Position numbers and translations under genes: made by a program. The notes below the pieces were generated by a model. It was not told the DNA's origin. It worked only from the letters and a program-made list of their open reading frames with translations, and ran no database searches. DNA of 64,000 bases, from contig NZ_CP108442.1 in the NCBI RefSeq assembly GCF_041435355.1, forward strand, positions 3,968,001-4,032,000. The letters are read 5' to 3'. This document shows, piece by piece, positions 7,468-17,313 of this stretch (position 1 is the first letter of the stretch; each line of letters opens with the position of its first letter). The stretch is from Streptomyces sp. NBC_01276 (GTDB taxonomy: Bacteria; Actinomycetota; Actinomycetes; Streptomycetales; Streptomycetaceae).

Positions 7468-9690
7468 TTACCGGTCCGGTACGGGGTCCCGTTCCGGGCC
7501 TGGGACCTGCTCCTCGTCCGGCTTGGAGCGTTCGTGCAGCTCGAACCAGATCGACTTGCCCGCGCCGCGCGGGTCGACGCCCCAGGTGTCGGCGAGCATC
7601 TCCATCAGCAGCACGCCGCGCCCGCTGGACGCCATCTCCCCGGGGTGGCGCATGTGCGGCAGCTCGTCGCTCCCGTCCGCCACCTCCACGCGCAGCCGGC
7701 GCGCGCCCAGCTCGCCCACCGCCTCCGCGACCAGCAGCGCGTCGCCGTCGGTGTGCACGAGCACGTTGGTCACCATCTCGGAGACCATCAGCTCGGCCGC
7801 GTCGACCTGCTCGGGGTCCGTCCAGTCGTGCAGCAGCTCCCGGACCTGGCGCCGGGCCCCCGCGATCCGCTCCGGCTCCGCCTGCGCCACGGTCAGCACC
7901 GTGCGCCGGGCGGGCCGCGACGGGCGTGACGGCGGGGTCCCGCAGCCGCAGTCCGCGCTCTCGCGGCACAGCAGCACCACGGCTATGTCGTCCTCGCGGC
8001 GGTCGGCCAGCGGCCCGGTGGTGTGGTGCGAGGAAGGCCCGTGCACGGCCTGCACCAGCAGGTCGGCCAGTGTTTCGAGGTGCCGGGGCTCCAGGTCCTC
8101 CGTGTCGTGCGTCCCGGACTCCAGGATGGCCCGCAGCCGCGCCCAGCCGGTGTCCAGGTCGTGCCCGCCGGTCTCGATGAGCCCGTCGGTGCAGAGCATC
8201 ATCGTCTCGCCGGGTTCCAGGGTGAACCGGGTGGTGGGGTAGTCGGTGTCCGGGATGATCCCGAGCGGCAGGCCGCCCGCGGTGGGCCGCATCAGGACGG
8301 TGCCGTCCGCCATCCGGATCGCCGGGTCGGGGTGTCCGGCGCGGGCCACCTCCAGCAGGCCCGTCTCCGGGTCGCACTCCACGTAGAGGCAGGTCGCGAA
8401 GCGCGGGCTCTGGTAGTCGGGCCCCTCGGCCGGGTCCGACTCCTGGGAGGAGCAGAGCCCGGACAGGAAGCGGGAGGCCCGCGAGAGCACGGCGTCGGGG
8501 CGGTGGCCCTCGGAGGCGTAGGCCCGTACGGCGATCCGCAGCTGGCCCATCAGGCCGGCCGCGCGTACGTCGTGCCCCTGGACGTCGCCGATGACCAGCG
8601 CGAACCGGCCCGAGGGCAGCGGGATCACGTCGTACCAGTCGCCGCCGACCTGGAGGCCGCCGCCGGTGGGGACGTAGCGGGCCGCGAGGGTCATGCCGGG
8701 GATCTCCGGCCCCAGCTGCGGCATCATCGACCGCTGGAGCCCGGTGGTGAGTTCCCGCTCGGACTCGGCCACTCCGGCCCGCTGGAGGGCCTGGGCCAGC
8801 ATCCGGGCCACCGTCGTCAGCACGGACCGCTCGTCGGGCGAGAAGGACACCGGGTGCTTGAAGGCGGCCATCCAGGCCCCCATGGTCCGCCCGGCCACGA
8901 TCAGCGGCAGGAAGGCCCAGGAGGCGCGCCCGAAGCGCTGGGCGAGCGGCCAGGTGACCGGGAAGCGCCGCAGGTAGTCCTCGGGGCTGGGCAGGTAGAT
9001 CGCCCGGCCGCCCCGGACGACCTCCGCGGCCGGGTAGTCGGTGTCCAGCGGCATGTCGGTGAAGGGGCTCTCGTCCCCGGGGCCGTGCCCGTGGTGTCCG
9101 ATGACCGACAGCCGGTCGCCCGCCACTCCGAAGACGGCCAGCCCGTCCGGGTTGAAGCCCGGCATGGACAGCGAGGCCGCCACGCGCAGCACCTCCGCGG
9201 TGGAGCGGGCCTCGGCCAGCGCCCGGCCCGCGTCCAGCAGGAAGGCCTCGCGGGAGCGCCGCCAGTCGCCGGTGATCGGGGTGTGCGCCGCGGTGGTGCC
9301 GGGCTGCGGTTCGGCGATCTCCTGGATGGTGCCGATCAGCTCGTAGTCGACGCGGCCCTCGGCCGTCAGGTTCTGCACGGGCTTGGAGCGGCTGCGCACG
9401 GTGCGCAGCACGCGCCCGTCCTCGTCCATGATCCGCAGCCGGGCCTCGGCGAGGGTGCCCTCGGCGACGGCGAGGTTCACGATGCCGTTGATCTCGTTCC
9501 AGTCCACCGGGTGGAAGCGGGAGCGGGCGGCGGCCTCCGGCAGGACGACGGGCTCCGCGGGCAGCCCGAGCAGCCGGGCGGCCTCGCCGTCGAGGGTGAC
9601 CGTCCCGGAGGCGTTGTCCCATCGCCACAGACCGGTCGCGATGGCGGCCAGGACGTCCTCGGTGCGCACCCGGCCATCTTTACAGGTCAT
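7468..9690 (-). CDS. Multidomain SpoIIE phosphatase (PAS-GAF-PP2C-HATPase)
   Basis: 740 aa. PAS-like region (about 1-120, with ATGLWRWDNASG), GAF domain (about 150-320), PP2C/SpoIIE serine phosphatase (about 340-570, metal-binding motifs GGDWYDVIPL, VIGDVQGHD and CTDGLIE) and a C-terminal anti-sigma-type ATPase (about 610-725: MVSEMVTNVLVH and SSGRGVLLMEMLADTWG). Such proteins dephosphorylate anti-anti-sigma factors and phosphorylate or bind partners in one chain, linking a signal to a SigB-type pathway. ATG 9690 is preferred; an ATG at 9711 is preceded by AGGGGG with no spacing and remains possible. Divergent from aspS. Confidence 0.9.
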   Translation of the reverse strand: MTCKDGRVRTEDVLAAIATGLWRWDNASGTVTLDGEAARLLGLPAEPVVLPEAAARSRFHPVDWNEINGIVNLAVAEGTLAEARLRIMDEDGRVLRTVRSRSKPVQNLTAEGRVDYELIGTIQEIAEPQPGTTAAHTPITGDWRRSREAFLLDAGRALAEARSTAEVLRVAASLSMPGFNPDGLAVFGVAGDRLSVIGHHGHGPGDESPFTDMPLDTDYPAAEVVRGGRAIYLPSPEDYLRRFPVTWPLAQRFGRASWAFLPLIVAGRTMGAWMAAFKHPVSFSPDERSVLTTVARMLAQALQRAGVAESERELTTGLQRSMMPQLGPEIPGMTLAARYVPTGGGLQVGGDWYDVIPLPSGRFALVIGDVQGHDVRAAGLMGQLRIAVRAYASEGHRPDAVLSRASRFLSGLCSSQESDPAEGPDYQSPRFATCLYVECDPETGLLEVARAGHPDPAIRMADGTVLMRPTAGGLPLGIIPDTDYPTTRFTLEPGETMMLCTDGLIETGGHDLDTGWARLRAILESGTHDTEDLEPRHLETLADLLVQAVHGPSSHHTTGPLADRREDDIAVVLLCRESADCGCGTPPSRPSRPARRTVLTVAQAEPERIAGARRQVRELLHDWTDPEQVDAAELMVSEMVTNVLVHTDGDALLVAEAVGELGARRLRVEVADGSDELPHMRHPGEMASSGRGVLLMEMLADTWGVDPRGAGKSIWFELHERSKPDEEQVPGPERDPVPDR

Positions 9691-9805
9691 CCGGTCGGGC
9701 TGCCTGTTCATCCCCCTGTACGGGCGCGCCCGCGCGGCGGCCCGCCCGGACGGTAACCTTGGGACGGTTGAATCCACCCTGGTATCGCGTAGAACTGGAT
9801 GACTG

Positions 9806-11635
9806 ATGCATCGGTACAGGTCCCACACGTGCGGCGAGCTCCGTGCCTCCGACGTCGCCTCCGACGTCCGGCTGAGCGGCTGGCTGCACAATCGTCGAGA
9901 CCTGGGCGGCATCCTCTTCATCGATCTGCGTGACCACTACGGCATCACGCAGCTCGTGGCCCGCCCCGGCACCGCGGCCGCCGCCGTCCTGGACAAGCTG
10001 TCCAAGGAGACGGTCGTGCGGGTCGACGGCAAGGTCGTCTCCCGTGGCGCCGACAACGTCAACCCCGAGCTGCCGACGGGCGAGATCGAGATCGAGGCCG
10101 TCGAGGTCGAGGTGCTCGGCGCCGCCGCCCCGCTGCCCTTCACGATCAACACCGACGACGGGGTGAACGAGGAGCGGCGCCTGGAGTACCGCTTCCTCGA
10201 CCTGCGCCGCGAGCGCATGCACCGCAACATCATGCTGCGCTCGGCCGTCATCGCGTCGATCCGCTCGAAGATGGTGGCCCTCGGCTTCAACGAGATGGCG
10301 ACCCCGATCCTCACCGCGACCTCTCCCGAGGGCGCCCGTGACTTCGTCGTCCCGTCCCGTCTGAACCCGGGCAAGTTCTACGCGCTGCCGCAGGCGCCGC
10401 AGCAGTTCAAGCAGCTGCTGATGATCTCCGGCTTCGACCGGTACTTCCAGATCGCCCCCTGCTTCCGCGACGAGGACGCCCGCGCCGACCGTTCGCCGGG
10501 CGAGTTCTACCAGCTCGACGTCGAGATGTCGTTCGTCGAGCAGGAGGACGTCTTCCAGCCGATCGAGCGCCTGATGACGGAGATCTTCACGGAGTTCGGC
10601 AAGGGCCGCGAGGTCACCTCGCCGTTCCCGCGGATCCCGTTCCGCGAGTCGATGCTGAAGTACGGCAACGACAAGCCCGACCTGCGCGCCAAGCTGGAGC
10701 TCGTCGACATCACCGACGTCTTCGAGGGCTCGGAGTTCAAGGCGTTCGCCGGCAAGCACGTGCGCGCGCTCGCCGTCCCGGACACCGCCGCGCAGCCGCG
10801 CAAGTTCTTCGACGGCCTCGGCGAGTACGCGATCTCGCTGGGCGCCAAGGGCCTGGCCTGGGTCCGCGTGGGCGAGGACGGCGCGCTGACCGGCCCGATC
10901 GCCAAGTTCCTCACCGAGGAGAACGTCAAGGTCCTCACCGAGCGTCTGGGCCTGGCGGCCGGGCACGCGGTGTTCTTCGGCGCGGGCGAGTTCGACGAGG
11001 TCTCCAAGATCATGTCCGGCGTCCGCGTCGAGGCGGCCAAGCGCGCGGGCCAGTTCGAGGAGAACGTCTTCCGCTTCTGCTGGATCGTCGACTTCCCGAT
11101 GTACGAGAAGGACGAGGAGACCGGCAAGATCGACTTCTCCCACAACCCGTTCTCCATGCCGCAGGGCGGCATGAAGGACCTGGAGGAGAAGGACCCGCTC
11201 GACATCCTGGCCTGGCAGTACGACATCGTCTGCAACGGCATCGAGCTGTCCTCGGGCGCCATCCGCAACCACGAGCCCGAGGTCATGCTGAAGGCCTTCG
11301 AGATCGCCGGTTACGAGGCCGAGACCGTCGAGCGCGAGTTCGCCGGCATGCTGCGCGCGTTCCGCCTCGGCGCCCCGCCGCACGGTGGCATCGCCCCGGG
11401 CGTGGACCGCATCGTGATGCTGCTGGCCGACGAGCCGAACATCCGCGAGACCATCGCCTTCCCGCTGAACGGCAACGCCCAGGACCTGATGATGGGCGCG
11501 CCGACGGTGCTGGAGGAGGCCCGCCTGCGCGAGCTGAACATCGCGCTGCGCAAGCCGGTCGAGACCAAGGCCGCGGCCTCGGAGCGGCCCGTCTCCGACG
11601 CGGTCGCCCCGGACGCCGGTTCGCCGCGCGGCTGA
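9806..11635 (+). CDS. aspS: Aspartyl-tRNA synthetase
   Basis: 609-residue class IIb synthetase charging tRNA-Asp. N-terminal OB-fold anticodon-binding domain (1-110, [19 protein letters not shown]), catalytic core with motif 2 [10 protein letters not shown] near residue 220, GAD insertion (about 290-410) and motif 3 [12 protein letters not shown] near 530. The length fits bacterial AspRS. The final 25 residues form a loose Ala/Ser tail. Single essential gene, followed by a strong bidirectional terminator. Many actinobacterial AspRS also make Asp-tRNA-Asn for amidation; the sequence alone does not settle that. Confidence 0.98.
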   Translation: MHRYRSHTCGELRASDVASDVRLSGWLHNRRDLGGILFIDLRDHYGITQLVARPGTAAAAVLDKLSKETVVRVDGKVVSRGADNVNPELPTGEIEIEAVEVEVLGAAAPLPFTINTDDGVNEERRLEYRFLDLRRERMHRNIMLRSAVIASIRSKMVALGFNEMATPILTATSPEGARDFVVPSRLNPGKFYALPQAPQQFKQLLMISGFDRYFQIAPCFRDEDARADRSPGEFYQLDVEMSFVEQEDVFQPIERLMTEIFTEFGKGREVTSPFPRIPFRESMLKYGNDKPDLRAKLELVDITDVFEGSEFKAFAGKHVRALAVPDTAAQPRKFFDGLGEYAISLGAKGLAWVRVGEDGALTGPIAKFLTEENVKVLTERLGLAAGHAVFFGAGEFDEVSKIMSGVRVEAAKRAGQFEENVFRFCWIVDFPMYEKDEETGKIDFSHNPFSMPQGGMKDLEEKDPLDILAWQYDIVCNGIELSSGAIRNHEPEVMLKAFEIAGYEAETVEREFAGMLRAFRLGAPPHGGIAPGVDRIVMLLADEPNIRETIAFPLNGNAQDLMMGAPTVLEEARLRELNIALRKPVETKAAASERPVSDAVAPDAGSPRG

Positions 11636-11682
11636 GGCCCGTAGGCCCGTAAGGCCCTTGGGCCCTGGGGCCCGCTCGTACG

Positions 11683-11725
11683 AAGGCGGCGCCCCCTCCC
11701 GGACCGGGAGGGGGCGCCGCCTTTT
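11683..11725. terminator. Bidirectional intrinsic terminator
   Basis: 18-bp perfect stem (arms 11683-11700 and 11706-11723, loop GGACC). It starts AAGG and ends CCTTTT, so it has a T-run on the aspS strand and an A-run for the opposite one. It lies between convergent aspS and the VWA gene and can serve both. Confidence 0.93.
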
Positions 11726-11741
11726 CGTCGCCGGGGGTCGT

Positions 11742-13565
11742 TCAGAACCGGTCGAGCAGGCCCTTGAGGAGGGCGGCCGGGGCGAGCTCGGCGGGGGCCG
11801 GGCCGGCGTGGAAGAAGCCGGCGTTGTCGGCGTCCAGCTTGCGCAGGAAGTCGAAGGCCTTGTTGTCGTGGTCGCCGAACGCGACGAACTGCCAGTGGAC
11901 CTCGGGGGCGGTGGCGGCGGCGTCGACGATCGCCTGCCGGGCGGGCTGACGGCTGTCGGGCGCGCCGTCCGTCTGGAAGACGACCAGGGCCGGGCCGGTG
12001 CCGCCGTCCTTCCGGTAGCGCTCCAGGACGGCCTCCACGGCCACGTGGTAGCTGGTGCGGCCCATCCGGCCGAGTTCGGCGTGGCGGGCCTCGACCCAGG
12101 CCGCGTCGTGGGCGTCGAGGGTCAGCTCGGCGGTGCCGTCCAGCTCGGTGGAGAAGAACACCGTGTGGACGGTGGCCTCCTCGTCGAGGTGCGCGGCCAG
12201 CGCCAGGGCGTGGTCGGCGAGGTGCTGGGCGCTGCCGTCCTTGTAGAAGCCGCGCATGGAACCGGAGCGGTCGAGGACCAGGTACACCTTGGCGCGGGCC
12301 CCGGCCCTGCCCTTGGTGCGCAGCACCTGGCCGGCGGCCTTGTACGCGGCCGCCACCTCGGGCGCCCGTCGCCGTACCGCTGCCGCGGCGATGGCGGGCC
12401 CCTGCGGTTCCGCCTCCGGCTCCGGTTCGGCGGCCTCGGGCTCGGGCTCGGCCTCCGCTTGCGCGGCGACGGGCTCCGGCTGGGCCTCGGGCTCCGCGAC
12501 GGCGGGCTCCTCGGGCTCCGCCTCCGGCTCCGGCTCGGCAGCCACGGCCACGGCCTCCGCCTCGGGCTCCGGGGCGGAGGTCTCGGCGGCGACGGCCTCC
12601 GGCTCGGCCTGCGCGGCCACCGCTTCGGTCTCGGCCTCCGGCAGCGCCGGGGCGGTCTCGGGCTCCGGCAGCGCCGGGGCGGTCTCGGGCTCCGGGGCCT
12701 CGGCGGTGACCGCCTCCGGCTCGGGCGCTTCGGCTTCGGCCTCGGGCAGCGCCTCGGCGGCGGCGGCCTCGACCGTGGCGGCTTCCGCCTCGGTGGCTCC
12801 GGCCTCGCTGGTGACGGCCTCGGGCTCGGCCTGCGCCTCCACCGCTTCCGCCGCGGGCTCCGTGACCCCGGCGGCGGCGGGCTCGGGCTCGGCCGTGGCG
12901 GCTTCCGCCTCGGTGGCTTCGGCCTCCGGCTGCGCCGGGGTGGCGGTCGCCTCCGGCTCGGCCTCGGTGCTGACGGCTTCCGGCTCGGCCTGGACGGCCA
13001 CCGCTTCGGCCTCGGGCTCCGTGGCCTCGGCAGTGGCGGCCTCGGCCTCGGGCGCTTCGGCTTCGGCCCCGGGCGGCGCCTCGGCGGTGGCGGCGGGCTC
13101 GGCCTGCGGGGCCACCGCCTCGGTCTCGGGCTCCGGCTGCGCCGGGGCGGCCTCGGGCTCCGTGGCCTCGGCGGTGACCGCCTCCGGCTCGGCAGGGGCG
13201 GCCTCCGGTGCGGGGGTGTCCGTACCGGCGGTGGCCTCGGCCGGGTCCGGCTGCGCCGGAGTGGCGGGGGCCGGGGAGGGGGTTTCCGGCAGCGCCGGGG
13301 GCGAGGGGCGCCGGGCCTCCGGGACCGTGGGGTCCGTCGTCTGCGCCGGGGCGGTCAGCAACGTGCCCGGCTCGCGGTCGCGCGGTGCGGACTGCGGCGG
13401 GACGGTGGGGTTGTCGAAGGAGGCCGCCACCAGTTCGGCGGCCGCGTCCAGGGGGTTGCGTTCCGCCTGGCTGGGTACCGCTGCCGAAGCAGAGGAATCC
13501 GACGTCTCCGGAACCGGCTCGGCCGACCGTCCGAACACCTTGCGCAACAAGCTCCGAATACCCAT
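11742..13565 (-). CDS. VWA-domain protein with long Ala/Glu/Pro-rich region
   Basis: 607 aa. A short basic N-terminus ([16 protein letters not shown]) is followed by about 330 residues of Ala/Glu/Pro low complexity (roughly 75-400), then a VWA domain. The MIDAS motif is visible as [10 protein letters not shown], with later [10 protein letters not shown] and [10 protein letters not shown]. The VWA part resembles TerF/TerY-type tellurium-resistance-associated proteins, which bind metal and assemble with TerD partners; no ter genes are nearby. ATG 13565 is chosen over an in-frame ATG at 13598 because GAAAGG lies 9 nt upstream and MGIRSLLRK matches family starts. The acidic tract probably forms an extended spacer. 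Confidence 0.85.
   Translation of the reverse strand: MGIRSLLRKVFGRSAEPVPETSDSSASAAVPSQAERNPLDAAAELVAASFDNPTVPPQSAPRDREPGTLLTAPAQTTDPTVPEARRPSPPALPETPSPAPATPAQPDPAEATAGTDTPAPEAAPAEPEAVTAEATEPEAAPAQPEPETEAVAPQAEPAATAEAPPGAEAEAPEAEAATAEATEPEAEAVAVQAEPEAVSTEAEPEATATPAQPEAEATEAEAATAEPEPAAAGVTEPAAEAVEAQAEPEAVTSEAGATEAEAATVEAAAAEALPEAEAEAPEPEAVTAEAPEPETAPALPEPETAPALPEAETEAVAAQAEPEAVAAETSAPEPEAEAVAVAAEPEPEAEPEEPAVAEPEAQPEPVAAQAEAEPEPEAAEPEPEAEPQGPAIAAAAVRRRAPEVAAAYKAAGQVLRTKGRAGARAKVYLVLDRSGSMRGFYKDGSAQHLADHALALAAHLDEEATVHTVFFSTELDGTAELTLDAHDAAWVEARHAELGRMGRTSYHVAVEAVLERYRKDGGTGPALVVFQTDGAPDSRQPARQAIVDAAATAPEVHWQFVAFGDHDNKAFDFLRKLDADNAGFFHAGPAPAELAPAALLKGLLDRF
12400..13330. repeat. Low-complexity Ala/Glu/Pro-encoding repeat tract
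   Basis: About 930 bp of imperfect repeats built from units such as GCCTCGGGCTC, GCCTCCGGCTC and GCCTCGGCGGTG on the plus strand. On the coding strand they read as runs like [17 protein letters not shown]. The near-identical units would promote slippage or recombination length variation. Confidence 0.85.
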
Positions 13566-13746
13566 GGGCCAGGCCTTTCGCATGAGTGCGTGCGTCATTT
13601 GTCCGTGCTGCGCGGTTGATCCCTGCCCAGAGTGGACACGTAAGGTTATCGGCCCCTTGGCTGGAACTTCGGCAGGGGCGCCTTTCGTGGCGCCCAGCCA
13701 ACCAGGGAACAGCGGCCTCCACCCGAACTGCCCCTCCGCCGTGCCG

Positions 13747-13768
13747 GGTTCATCCAGCGTTCACCCCC
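13747..13768 (+). promoter_or_regulatory. PHO box (PhoP binding site) upstream of phoX
   Basis: Two adjacent 11-bp direct-repeat units, GGTTCATCCAG and CGTTCACCCCC, match the Streptomyces PHO box unit (GTTCACC core, 11-bp periodicity). They lie about 92 bp upstream of the phosphatase start. This predicts activation by the PhoR-PhoP system under phosphate starvation (established for Streptomyces phosphatases; inferred here). Confidence 0.82.
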
Positions 13769-13859
13769 GCGCCGCCGCATCGGCGCAACCCGCGCCTAGC
13801 GTCGCCGCTGATTCGTCCCGACGCGACGTCGGCGCCGTGCACCCACCGGAGGACACCTC

Positions 13860-15950
13860 GTGCGCAAGCTCCTGCCGCTCATCGGCAACCCGCATGGGAG
13901 CGGTCGTTCCGCTCTCACCTGCCGCTACCGCTGTGGCGACGCCTGCTTCCACGAGGTGCCCAACACCAGTGACAACGAGTACGTCGGCGACGTCATCGCC
14001 CGTGCCTACTCCCGCCGCTCGATGCTGCGCTCCGCGGCGGTCGTCACCGTCGCCACCGCCGCCGGCACCGCCGTCACCCTCGGGGCGGGCGGAGGCCAGT
14101 CCGCCGAGGCGGCTCCCTCCGCCGACCCCAAGGCCGGTTCGGGCGAGGCCGCACGCGGCCTGCGCTTCAAGGCCGTCGCGCCGAACACCGACGACCGGGT
14201 GACCGTCCCCGAGGGCCACGACCAGAACGTGGTCATCCGCTGGGGCGACCCGATCGTCAAGGGCGCCCCGGGGTTCAATCCGGACAAGCAGACCGCAGCC
14301 GCCCAGGCCGGTCAATTCGGTTACAACAACGACTTCCTGAGCCTGCTCCCGCTCGGCGGCGGCTACGAGCGCCAGCAGCTGCTCGTGGCCAACCACGAGT
14401 ACACGGACGAGAACCTCATGTTCAAGGGCTACGACCCGGCCAACCCGACCCGCGAGCAGGTCGAGGTCGCGTGGGCCGCGCACGGCCTCGGCGTCGTCGT
14501 GGTCCAGGAGGACCACCGCTCCGGCAAGCTGACCGCCGTCAACCGCCACCAGCTCAACCGCCGCCTCACCGCCACCAGCGAGTTCCGCCTCACCGGCCCG
14601 GCCGCGGGCAGCGCGCTGCTGAAGACCTCCGTCGACCCGACCGGCACCAAGGTCCTCGGCACGCTCAACAACTGCTCCGGCGGCACCACCCCGTGGGGCA
14701 CCACCCTCCACGGCGAGGAGAACTTCAACCAGTACTTCGCCAACGCCGGCCAGGTCACCGACCCGGCCGAGGCGGCCCGCCTCAAGCGGTACGGCGTGAG
14801 CACCGGCGCCACCGAGCGCAAGTGGGAGCGGTTCGACAAGCGCTTCGACTGCCTCCAGGAGCCCAACGAGTCCCACCGCTTCGGCTGGGTCGTCGAGCTC
14901 GACCCGTACGACCCGAACTCCGTCCCGCGCAAGCGCACCGCGCTGGGCCGCTTCAAGCACGAGGGCGCCCAGCCCCGGCTGACCGAGGACGGCCGTCCGG
15001 TCGTCTACATGGGCGACGACGAGCGCTTCGACTACTTCTACAAGTTCGTGTCGAGCAAGCAGATGAAGAAGGGCGACAGCCGCGCGGCGAAGGAGCACAA
15101 CCTCACGCTGCTCGACGAGGGCACGCTCTACGTCGCCAAGCTGACCGGCGACTCCCCGGCCGCCGAGATCGACGGCTCCGGCAAGCTGCCCGCCGACGGC
15201 CGGTTCGACGGCTCCGGCGTCTGGATCAAGCTGGCCACCGCCTCCGCCTCCGGCAGCGTCTCGCACGTCGAGGGCATGACCGCCGAGGAGGTGTTCGTCT
15301 TCACCCGCCAGGCCGGTGACAAGGTCGGCGCCACCAAGATGGACCGCCCCGAGGACATCGAGCCGAGCCCGCGCACCGGCCGCGTCTACGTGGTGCTGAC
15401 CAACAACACCGACCGCGGCAAGGCCGGCAAGGCCGGCGCGGACGAGGCCAACCCGCGCAACCTGAACAAGCACGGCCAGATCCTGGAGCTCGCCGAGAAC
15501 TTCGACGACCCGGCGGGCGACGGCTTCGCCTGGCGCCTGTTCCTGGTCGCCGGCGACCCGAACGACGCGTCGACCTACTTCGCGGGCTTCCCGAAGGACA
15601 AGGTCAGCGCGATCTCCTGCCCGGACAACGTGACCTTCGACCCGCACGGCAACCTGTGGATCTCCACGGACGGCAACCAGCTCGGCTCGCACGACGGCCT
15701 GTTCGGCGTCGCCACCGCCGGTGAGCGCCGCGGCGAGCTCAAGCAGTTCCTGACCGTGCCGCGGGGCGCCGAGACCTGCGGTCCGCTGGTCCAGGACAGG
15801 CGCGTCCTGGTCGCGGTGCAGCACCCGGGCGAGATCGACGGCGCGTCCGTCGAGAAGCCGCAGTCGGTGTGGCCCGACGGGCCCGGCAAGATCGTCCGCC
15901 CGGCGGTCGTGTCGGTCTGGCGCAAGGACGGCAAGAACATCGGCGTCTGA
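13860..15950 (+). CDS. phoX: Tat-exported PhoX-type alkaline phosphatase (DUF839)
   Basis: 696 aa. It carries a long N-terminal extension, then a twin-arginine signal YSRRSMLRSAAVVTVATAAG around residues 51-70, as in PhoX enzymes. The mature part contains the conserved NNCSGGTTPWGT and GEENFNQYF motifs (metal-ligand region of the Ca/Fe PhoX active site) and late NVTFDPHGNLWISTDGNQL. It releases phosphate from organophosphates outside the cell. GTG 13860 follows GGAGGACACCTC. A PHO box upstream supports phosphate regulation. A 12-bp hairpin follows the stop. Confidence 0.94.
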   Translation: MRKLLPLIGNPHGSGRSALTCRYRCGDACFHEVPNTSDNEYVGDVIARAYSRRSMLRSAAVVTVATAAGTAVTLGAGGGQSAEAAPSADPKAGSGEAARGLRFKAVAPNTDDRVTVPEGHDQNVVIRWGDPIVKGAPGFNPDKQTAAAQAGQFGYNNDFLSLLPLGGGYERQQLLVANHEYTDENLMFKGYDPANPTREQVEVAWAAHGLGVVVVQEDHRSGKLTAVNRHQLNRRLTATSEFRLTGPAAGSALLKTSVDPTGTKVLGTLNNCSGGTTPWGTTLHGEENFNQYFANAGQVTDPAEAARLKRYGVSTGATERKWERFDKRFDCLQEPNESHRFGWVVELDPYDPNSVPRKRTALGRFKHEGAQPRLTEDGRPVVYMGDDERFDYFYKFVSSKQMKKGDSRAAKEHNLTLLDEGTLYVAKLTGDSPAAEIDGSGKLPADGRFDGSGVWIKLATASASGSVSHVEGMTAEEVFVFTRQAGDKVGATKMDRPEDIEPSPRTGRVYVVLTNNTDRGKAGKAGADEANPRNLNKHGQILELAENFDDPAGDGFAWRLFLVAGDPNDASTYFAGFPKDKVSAISCPDNVTFDPHGNLWISTDGNQLGSHDGLFGVATAGERRGELKQFLTVPRGAETCGPLVQDRRVLVAVQHPGEIDGASVEKPQSVWPDGPGKIVRPAVVSVWRKDGKNIGV

Positions 15951-15967
15951 TCCGCCCGGTGGACGGG

Positions 15968-15996
15968 GCCGGTTGACCGCGGCGCGGTCAACCGGC
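15968..15996. terminator. Hairpin between convergent phoX and kinase genes
   Basis: Perfect 13-bp stem (GCCGGTTGACCGC / GCGGTCAACCGGC, loop GGC). No T-run, as usual for GC-rich actinobacterial terminators. It overlaps the last codons of the kinase gene on the other strand. Confidence 0.7.
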
Positions 15997-17313
15997 GTCC
16001 GGCATCCGCCCCACCGGCAGGCGCAGGGTCGTCAGCGCACCCCCGTCCGGGGCGTTGGCGAACCCCAGGACGATCTCCAGGACCGCGGCCTGGCCCACCA
16101 CGATGGTCAGGCCCAGCCCGTGGCCCCGGCCGCGCCCGGGATCCCCGGTGCGGAAGCGCTTCGGGCCCTGCTCGATCAGTTCGGCCGGGTAGCCCGGACC
16201 GTGGTCGCGGATCGCCACGACCGGTCCCTCCACCGTCACCTCGACCGGCGGCCGGCCGTGCCGGTGGGCGTTGACCAGCAGGTTGGCCAGGATCCGGTCC
16301 AGGCGCCGCCGGTCGGTGAGCACCACCGCGTCGCGGACCACCCGGACCTCGGCGGGCAGCCGGGTCCCGGCGACGGCCCGCTCCACGGCCCGGCCCAGCT
16401 CCACCAGGGACAGGTCGGCGCGCTCCACGCCCGAATCGAGCCGGGAGATCTCCAGCAGGTCCTCGGTGAGCAGGTGCAGGGCCTTGAGCCGGTCGTTGAT
16501 CATCTCCTTCGGGCGGCCCTCGGGCAGCAGCGAGGCCGCCGCCAGTGATCCCGTCAGCGGGGTGCGCAGCTCGTGCGCCACGTCCGCCGTGAACCGCTTC
16601 TCCGCCTCCAGCCGTTCCTGCAGCGAGGCCGCCATGGTGTCCAGGGCGTGCGCGACGTCCCGTACCTCGTCGCGGTAGCGGCGCGGCCGGCGTCCGTCCG
16701 GGTCCGCGTCCGAGTCCGCCTCCTGGACCGCGTCCGGGGCGGCGTCCGCGCCGGTGTCCGGGCCCGCGTCGGCGGGGAAGTCCACCCGGGCGTCCAGGTC
16801 CCCGGAGCTGATCCGGCGGGCCACGGCGGCCGTGGTGGCGAGCCGTCTGCTGATCCGGTCGGCGAGGAAGAGACCGGCCAGTGCCACGACCCCGGCCGCG
16901 AGCACCGCGGAGGCCAGGATCGCGGTGTCGATGTCCCGCAGCCGCCCGCGCGTGTTCCCGTACGGGATCCAGACCGCGAGGGCCGCGCGGTCGGCGGGTC
17001 CGGCCGCCCACATGACGGGTTCGCCCCCGTGGGTGCCGACCATGCTGCCGGTCCGGCCGCGCGCGACGAGCGCCCGCAGCGGGGCGGGCAGGCCGGGCGG
17101 GTCCAGGGCGGCGTTCACGTCGCCGTGCGCCGTGCCGTACTCGTAGTGGCCGAGGGCGTGGTCGAGGTCCCGGGCCGCCTCCTTGCGGACCTCGCCGACG
17201 ACCTGTCGGGCGACCACGTTGTGCACGAGGATCCCCAGCGCGGCGGCGACCAGGCAGCACACCGTCGTGGTGGTGAGGGCGATCTTCCAGCGCAGGCTGC
17301 TCAGCGCGCGCAT
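15988..17313 (-). CDS. Sensor histidine kinase without adjacent response regulator
   Basis: 441 aa. TM1 at about 12-33, extracytoplasmic sensor (34-135), TM2 at about 137-160, and a HAMP whose linker holds an unusual acidic insert (DAGPDTGADAAPDAVQEADSDADPD). HisKA follows with the phospho-accepting His in VAHELRTPLTGS, N-box NLLVNAHRHG, G1 DHGPGYP and G2 GRGHGLGLTIV, so all catalytic boxes are intact. It is the second gene of an operon with a lipoprotein whose stop lies 13 nt inside its start. No response regulator is found on either side, which makes it an orphan kinase. Confidence 0.9.
   Translation of the reverse strand: MRALSSLRWKIALTTTTVCCLVAAALGILVHNVVARQVVGEVRKEAARDLDHALGHYEYGTAHGDVNAALDPPGLPAPLRALVARGRTGSMVGTHGGEPVMWAAGPADRAALAVWIPYGNTRGRLRDIDTAILASAVLAAGVVALAGLFLADRISRRLATTAAVARRISSGDLDARVDFPADAGPDTGADAAPDAVQEADSDADPDGRRPRRYRDEVRDVAHALDTMAASLQERLEAEKRFTADVAHELRTPLTGSLAAASLLPEGRPKEMINDRLKALHLLTEDLLEISRLDSGVERADLSLVELGRAVERAVAGTRLPAEVRVVRDAVVLTDRRRLDRILANLLVNAHRHGRPPVEVTVEGPVVAIRDHGPGYPAELIEQGPKRFRTGDPGRGRGHGLGLTIVVGQAAVLEIVLGFANAPDGGALTTLRLPVGRMPDAG

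Noticed and set aside
6257..9628. A 1123-codon open frame on the minus strand
   Set aside because: It is out of frame with the AI-2E permease and SpoIIE phosphatase, which have clear domains in the other frame; it is a high-GC artefact.
12400..13330. CRISPR or other regular array
   Set aside because: The repetition follows codon-level Ala/Glu/Pro coding units of variable length without spacers.
13761..15824. A 687-codon minus-strand open frame
   Set aside because: Exact shadow of phoX; no homology-like motifs, and third-position GC pattern belongs to the plus-strand frame.
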